Part shown: positions 59,448 through 64,000 of the stretch, piece after piece
Layout of the letters: each line of letters opens with the position of its first letter
Position numbering within the stretch: the stretch's first letter is position 1
DNA from: Streptomyces harbinensis
Lineage (GTDB): Bacteria > Actinomycetota > Actinomycetes > Streptomycetales > Streptomycetaceae
Direction: 5' to 3'
Length of the DNA: 64,000 bases
NCBI RefSeq assembly: GCF_900116145.1
Contig: NZ_FPAB01000006.1
Span: 186,001-250,000 of the forward strand
Notes under the pieces: model-generated
Databases searched by the model: none
What the model was told of the DNA's origin: nothing
What the model saw: only the letters and a program-made list of their open reading frames with translations
Translations under genes and position numbers: made by a program

Positions 59448-60353
59448 GTGACGACAGGTTCGGCCCACCGGGCGGCCGGGACAGTGGCCTCCGACGTCTA
59501 CCCGGTGGACATCGCGCCGCCCGACGCCGGCTGGGAGTTCTGCGCGCTGCGGATCCTGCAACTGCCGCCGCGCGGGACCCACTCCTTCGCCACCGGCGGC
59601 AGCGAGTGGATCCTGCTGCCGCTGGCCGGCGGCGCGGCGGTGACGGTGGACGGCGAGGAGTTCACCCTGCACGGCCGGGAGTCCGTCTTCACCGGCGTCA
59701 GCGACTTCCTCTACGCGCCGCGCGCCGCCGAGGTGACGGTCCGCGCCCCGGCCGGCGCCGGGGTACGGCTCGCGCTGGCCGGCGCCCGCTGCACCGAGCG
59801 GCTGCCCGCCCGGTACCGGCCCGCCTCCTCGGTCGGTGTGGAACTGCGCGGCGCGGGCGCCTGTTCCCGGCAGGTCAACAACTTCGCCGCCGCCGATGTC
59901 TTCGCCGCCGACCGGCTGATCGCGGTGGAGGTGCTCACCCCGGGCGGCAACTGGTCCTCCTACCCCCCGCACAAGCACGACGAGTTCCGCGCCGAGCAGG
60001 AGAGCGAGCTGGAGGAGATCTACTACTTCGAGATCGCCGGGGACGGTTTCGGCTACCAGCGCGTCACCCCCTCCGGGCACGGCACCGGCACCGAATTGCT
60101 GGCCGAGGTGCGCACCGGCGACGTGGTGCTCATCCCGGACGGCTGGCACGGCCCGTCCATCGCCGCCCCGGGCCACGACATGTACTACCTCAACGTCATG
60201 GCCGGGCCCGGTACCGAACGGGCCTGGCGCATCACCGACCACCCCGACCACGCCTGGATCCGCGACCGCTGGCGGGACGAGCCCACCGACCCCCGGCTGC
60301 CGTTCTACCGCGCCTCGCGCACCACCGAGGCTCCGGAGGTGGCGCCGCGATGA
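59448..60353 (+). CDS. iolB: 5-deoxy-glucuronate isomerase
   Basis: A 301-residue bicupin isomerase. The metal site is visible in YPPHKHDEF and further Glu and His residues in the C-terminal cupin (EEIYYFEIAG, DGWHGPS). It converts 5-deoxy-glucuronate to 5-dehydro-2-deoxygluconate before IolC. GTG start with AAAGG seven bases upstream. Ends in an ATGA overlap with iolD. Confidence 0.88.
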   Translation: MTTGSAHRAAGTVASDVYPVDIAPPDAGWEFCALRILQLPPRGTHSFATGGSEWILLPLAGGAAVTVDGEEFTLHGRESVFTGVSDFLYAPRAAEVTVRAPAGAGVRLALAGARCTERLPARYRPASSVGVELRGAGACSRQVNNFAAADVFAADRLIAVEVLTPGGNWSSYPPHKHDEFRAEQESELEEIYYFEIAGDGFGYQRVTPSGHGTGTELLAEVRTGDVVLIPDGWHGPSIAAPGHDMYYLNVMAGPGTERAWRITDHPDHAWIRDRWRDEPTDPRLPFYRASRTTEAPEVAPR

Positions 60354-62230
60354 GCCCCACCCTGCGGCTGACCGTCGCCCAGGCGCTGGTCCGCTTCCTG
60401 GCCGCCCAGTACACCGAGCGGGACGGCGCCCGGCACCGGCTGATCGACTCCTGCTGGGGCGTCTTCGGGCACGGCAACGTGGCCGGGCTCGGGCAGGCGC
60501 TGGTGGAGTCCGGTCAGGGGCCGGACGCCCCGCTGCCGTTCCACCAGGGCCGCAACGAACAGGCCATGGTGCACGCCGCCGTCGGCTTCGCCCGGCAGCG
60601 CGACCGGCTCAGCGCGCAGGCCGTCACCACCTCCATCGGCCCGGGCGCCACCAACCTGGTCACCGGCGCCGCGCTGGCCACCATCAACCGGCTGCCGGTG
60701 CTGCTGCTGCCCGGCGACACCTTCGCCGGCCGGCCCGCCGACCCGGTGCTCCAGCAACTCGAACACCCGGGCGCCGGCGACATCTCCGTCAACGACACGC
60801 TGCGGCCCGTCTCCCGCTGGTTCGACCGGGTGCACCGCCCGGAGGCGCTGATCCCGGCCGCGCTGGGCGCGATGCGGGTGCTGGCCGACCCGGTGGAGAC
60901 CGGCGCCGTCACCCTCGCGCTGCCCCAGGACGTCCAGGCGGAGGCGTACGACTGGCCGCGCGCGTTCTTCCGGGAGCGGGTGTGGCGGGTGCCGCGCCCG
61001 GCGCCCGACCCGGACGCGCTGGCCGAGGCCGCCGCGGTGGTACGGGCCGCCCGCCGGCCGCTGCTGATCGCCGGCGGCGGGGTGCACCACAGCGGGGCGC
61101 ACGACGCGCTGCGCGCGCTGGTGGACGCGACCGGTATCCCGGTGGCGACCACCCAGGCCGGCAAGGGCGCGCTGCGCCACGACCACCCCGGCGAGGTCGG
61201 CGGCGTCGGCCACACCGGTACGGCGGTGGCGGCCGGACTGGCCCGCACCGCCGATCTGGTGATCGGGGTGGGCACCCGGTTCACGGACTTCACCACCGCC
61301 TCGCACAGCCTGTTCGCCGATCCGGCGGTGCGGTTCGTCCACCTCAACATCGCCTCCCACGACGCCCACAAGCTGGCCGCGCTGCCACTGGTGGCCGACG
61401 CCCGCACCGGGCTGCGCGCGCTGGCCGGGGCGCTGGCCGGGCACCGGGTCCCGGCGGCGTACACGGCGGAGTACGCCGAGGGCAGGCGGCGCTGGGCGGA
61501 GGTGGTGGACGCCGCCACCGCGCCCGCTGCCGGCGGCGGTCCGCCGACCCAGCCGCAGGTGATCGGCGCGCTGGCGGACGCGGTGGGCGACGAGGACGTG
61601 ATCATCAACGCGGCGGGGTCGCTCCCCGGCGATCTGCACAAGCTGTGGCGGGCCCGCTCCCCGCGCCAGTACCACCTGGAGTACGGCTACTCCTGCATGG
61701 GGTACGAGATCCCGGCCGCCATCGGAGTGGCGCTGGCCGCACCGGAGCGCGCGGTGTGGGCGCTGGTGGGCGACGGCACGTATCTGATGATGCCCACCGA
61801 GATCGTGACGGCGGTGCAGGAGGGCCTTCCCATCAAGCTGGTGCTGGTCCAGAACCACGGCTACGCGTCCATCGGCGGTCTGTCGCAGGCCACCGGCGCG
61901 GAGCGGTTCGGCACGGACTACCGCTTCCGCGCGCCGGACGGCACGTTCACCGGGGCGCCGCTGCCGGTGGACCTGGCGGCGAACGCCGCGTCGCTGGGCA
62001 TGGAGGTGCTGCGCGCCACCTCCGGCGACACGCTGCGGCAGGCGCTGGCGGCGGCGCGGGCGGCGGAGGGGCCGGTGGCCGTGTACGTGGAGACCGATCC
62101 GGAGCCGGCCGCCCCGGCCGCCCCGGCGTGGTGGGACGTGCCGGTGGCGCAGACGGCGACCCGCCCGGCGGCGGTGGCGGCGCGCGCCGGGTACGAGCGC
62201 GAGGCGGCGGCCCGCCGCCGCTATCTGTGA
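60350..62230 (+). CDS. iolD: 3D-(3,5/4)-trihydroxycyclohexane-1,2-dione hydrolase
   Basis: A 626-residue thiamine diphosphate enzyme that opens the inositol ring. The activating glutamate is in GRNEQAMVHAA, the ThDP/metal motif is GDGTYLMMPTEI followed by the Asn in VQNHGYASIGG. All three ThDP-enzyme domains are present. The ATG at 60350 overlaps the iolB stop by four bases. Confidence 0.9.
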   Translation: MSPTLRLTVAQALVRFLAAQYTERDGARHRLIDSCWGVFGHGNVAGLGQALVESGQGPDAPLPFHQGRNEQAMVHAAVGFARQRDRLSAQAVTTSIGPGATNLVTGAALATINRLPVLLLPGDTFAGRPADPVLQQLEHPGAGDISVNDTLRPVSRWFDRVHRPEALIPAALGAMRVLADPVETGAVTLALPQDVQAEAYDWPRAFFRERVWRVPRPAPDPDALAEAAAVVRAARRPLLIAGGGVHHSGAHDALRALVDATGIPVATTQAGKGALRHDHPGEVGGVGHTGTAVAAGLARTADLVIGVGTRFTDFTTASHSLFADPAVRFVHLNIASHDAHKLAALPLVADARTGLRALAGALAGHRVPAAYTAEYAEGRRRWAEVVDAATAPAAGGGPPTQPQVIGALADAVGDEDVIINAAGSLPGDLHKLWRARSPRQYHLEYGYSCMGYEIPAAIGVALAAPERAVWALVGDGTYLMMPTEIVTAVQEGLPIKLVLVQNHGYASIGGLSQATGAERFGTDYRFRAPDGTFTGAPLPVDLAANAASLGMEVLRATSGDTLRQALAAARAAEGPVAVYVETDPEPAAPAAPAWWDVPVAQTATRPAAVAARAGYEREAAARRRYL

Positions 62231-62246
62231 GGAGACAAGGAGCCGC

Positions 62247-63740
62247 ATGAGGACCATCGGTCATTTCATCGACAACACGCCGGTGGCGCCCGCTTCCGGC
62301 CGGTACGCGCCCGTTTTCGATCCGGCGACGGGGCAGCAGCCGGCCCGGGTCGGGCTGGCCTCGGCGGCCGAGGTGGACGCGGCGGTGGCGGCGGCGCGCG
62401 CCGCGTACGCGTCCTGGCGCACGGTGCCGCTGGCGCGCCGTACCGCGCTGTTGTTCCGCTACCGGGAGGTGCTGGACGCGCGACGGGACGAGCTGGCGCG
62501 GCTGATCACCGCCGAGCACGGCAAAGTGCACGCGGACGCGCTGGGCGAGGTGGCGCGCGGTCTGGAGATCGTGGAGCTGGCCTGCGGCATTCCGCAGCAT
62601 CTGAAGGGGCAGCTGTCGACGCAGGTGTCCAGCGGGGTGGATGTGGCGTCGATCCGGCAGCCGCTGGGGGTGGTGGCGGGCATCACGCCGTTCAACTTCC
62701 CGGCGATGGTGCCGCTGTGGATGTTCCCGCTGGCGCTGGCGTGCGGCAACACCTTCGTCCTGAAGCCGAGCGAGAAGGACCCGAGCGCGGCGCTGCGGCT
62801 GGTGGAGCTGGCGGCCGAGGCGGGGTTCCCGGAGGGGGTGCTGAACGCGGTCAACGGGGACCGGGAGGCGGTGGAGCGGCTGCTGGCGCATCCGGAGGTG
62901 GCGGCGGTGAGCTTCGTCGGCTCCACTCCGGTGGCGCGGGCGATCCAGCGCGGCGCGGTGGAGCACGGCAAGCGGGTGCAGGCGCTGGGCGGGGCGAAGA
63001 ACCACATGCTGGTGCTGCCGGACGCCGACCTGGACGTGGCGGCGGACAACGCGATCAACGCGGCGTACGGCAGCGCGGGCGAGCGCTGCATGGCGGTGTC
63101 GGTGGTGGTCGCGGTGGGCTCGATCGGGGACGCGCTGGTGGAGCGGATCGCCCGGCGGGCGGCGGCGCTGCGGATCGGTCCCGGCGAGGACCCGGCCTCC
63201 GAGATGGGTCCGCTGATCACGGCGGAGCACCGGGCCAAGGTCGCCTCGTATGTGACGGGCGCCCGGGAGCAGGGCGCGCGGGTGGTGGTGGACGGCACCG
63301 GGTACACGGTGCCCGGCCACGAGGAGGGCTTCTTCCTCGGGGTGTCGCTGCTGGACGGGGTGACACCGGAGATGGACGCGTACCGGGACGAGATCTTCGG
63401 TCCGGTGCTGTGCGTGGTGCGGGCCGGCTCGTACGAGGAGGGGCTGGCGCTGATCAATGCCTCGCCGTGGGGGAACGGCACGGCGGTGTTCACCCGGGAC
63501 GGCGGGGCGGCGCGGCGATTCCAGCTGGAGGTGGAGGCCGGGATGGTCGGGGTGAACGTGCCGATCCCGGTGCCGGTGGGTTACCACTCGTTCGGCGGCT
63601 GGAAGGACTCGCTCTTCGGGGACCAGCACATCTACGGCGAGGACGGGGTGCGGTTCTACACCCGGGGGAAGGTCATCACCTCGCGCTGGCCCGATCCGGC
63701 GGACGGCGGCATCAACCTGGGGTTCCCCAGCGGGCATTGA
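62247..63740 (+). CDS. iolA: methylmalonate-semialdehyde dehydrogenase (CoA-acylating)
   Basis: A 497-residue aldehyde dehydrogenase that converts malonate or methylmalonate semialdehyde to acetyl- or propionyl-CoA, the last step of the pathway. Motifs: GITPFNFPAMVPLWMFP, LKPSEKDPSAA, the MMSDH-type GGAKNHMLVLPDAD (Asn instead of the usual general-base Glu), and the catalytic Cys in AYGSAGERCMAVS. GGAG lies about ten bases before the ATG, 16 bp after iolD. Confidence 0.92.
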   Translation: MRTIGHFIDNTPVAPASGRYAPVFDPATGQQPARVGLASAAEVDAAVAAARAAYASWRTVPLARRTALLFRYREVLDARRDELARLITAEHGKVHADALGEVARGLEIVELACGIPQHLKGQLSTQVSSGVDVASIRQPLGVVAGITPFNFPAMVPLWMFPLALACGNTFVLKPSEKDPSAALRLVELAAEAGFPEGVLNAVNGDREAVERLLAHPEVAAVSFVGSTPVARAIQRGAVEHGKRVQALGGAKNHMLVLPDADLDVAADNAINAAYGSAGERCMAVSVVVAVGSIGDALVERIARRAAALRIGPGEDPASEMGPLITAEHRAKVASYVTGAREQGARVVVDGTGYTVPGHEEGFFLGVSLLDGVTPEMDAYRDEIFGPVLCVVRAGSYEEGLALINASPWGNGTAVFTRDGGAARRFQLEVEAGMVGVNVPIPVPVGYHSFGGWKDSLFGDQHIYGEDGVRFYTRGKVITSRWPDPADGGINLGFPSGH

Positions 63741-63849
63741 CGATCGTTCCAGCTCATGAGCGCATGAGCGCACTATCAGCGGTCCGCAACATCCGTAGCG
63801 GTTACGCGTCTTCGCCGTCACAGCCGGTCAACGGACGGCTGCGGTGCGC

Positions 63850-63868
63850 CGTCCCGCCGTGCGGGGCG
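63850..63868. terminator. small hairpin after the iol operon
   Basis: Eight base pairs (one GT) around a three-base loop, 110 bp past the iolA stop. A weak terminator candidate. Confidence 0.35.
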
Positions 63869-63881
63869 GCGCAGGCTCGGT

Positions 63882-63894
63882 GCTGATCATCAGC
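63882..63894. promoter_or_regulatory. GCTGATCATCAGC palindrome upstream of the HTH gene
   Basis: A perfect 13-bp palindrome lies 26 bases before the ATG of the last gene. The position suits an operator, possibly for the protein's own control. Confidence 0.4.
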
Positions 63895-63919
63895 CCCCGA
63901 GTGCGAAGAGGTGTGGAAG

Positions 63920-64000
63920 ATGGCCGACCGCGGACTGTGGTCCTACAAGGAGATCGCCGCGCACATCCGGGTGCAGCCGGACACGGTGCGCTCGTACCGC
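63920..64000 (+). CDS. helix-turn-helix protein, 5' part only
   Basis: The first 27 codons of a gene that continues past the window. The N-terminus SYKEIAAHIRVQPDTVRSYR is a compact helix-turn-helix of the excisionase/MerR-like type found in short actinobacterial DNA-binding proteins, some of them next to integrases of mobile elements. No integrase can be seen in the remaining sequence. GAAGAG lies about ten bases upstream. Confidence 0.6.
   Translation, partial: MADRGLWSYKEIAAHIRVQPDTVRSYR

Overview
The window is very GC-rich DNA with strong third-position G/C bias, frequent GTG starts and frequent 4-bp ATGA/GTGA gene overlaps. Its gene content (Tad pilus operon, WXG100/EccC type VII secretion genes, MmpL-type exporter, membrane proteins with BTAD domains, actinobacterial inositol catabolism) points to Streptomyces or a close relative; that assignment is an inference from content. 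I saw no rRNA, tRNA or CRISPR array.

Layout. (1) 1-12 kb: transport and redox genes: a dicarboxylate symporter, an ArsB/SLC13-type permease with a universal stress protein, an MmpL-like exporter, a zinc alcohol dehydrogenase divergent from a flavin disulfide oxidoreductase, an ABC exporter, a MerR regulator and an accessory ClpX. (2) 12.2-21.7 kb: a compact minus-strand Tad/Flp pilus operon (CpaB, CpaE/TadZ, CpaF, TadB, TadC, pilin, two TadE, a TadG-like protein) ending with a membrane protein carrying LysM and BTAD domains. (3) 21.9-36.2 kb: a type VII secretion island with an EspG-like protein, two WXG100 proteins, a 1503-residue FHA/FtsK-type EccC, and two paralogous glycine-zipper proteins that look like exported effectors. 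Small membrane, lipoprotein and secreted genes accompany them. The other core parts (EccB, EccD, EccE, MycP) are absent here. (4) 36.2-39.3 kb: a frameshifted dimethylformamidase-like gene, a Clp_N/HTH regulator with an unusually clear promoter and paired operators, and a lipoprotein. (5) 39.4-47.2 kb: a three-gene operon of a YqiJ-like membrane protein, a flotillin and a 1616-residue AAA+ 'DNA repair ATPase'. (6) 47.6-50.2 kb: NhaA antiporter and a PHP metallohydrolase. (7) 50.3-63.7 kb: a complete inositol catabolic locus. The minus-strand arm carries IolE, an inositol dehydrogenase, a GntR regulator and a four-gene ABC importer. The divergent plus-strand arm carries IolC, an aldolase, IolB, IolD and IolA. 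A helix-turn-helix gene begins at the right edge.

The most interesting parts are the effector/immunity-like arrangement in the type VII island (28.0-31.3 kb), the flotillin/AAA+ operon, and the self-contained regulatory region of the Clp_N/HTH gene. Functions are assigned from motifs read by eye in the translations; no database search was run.
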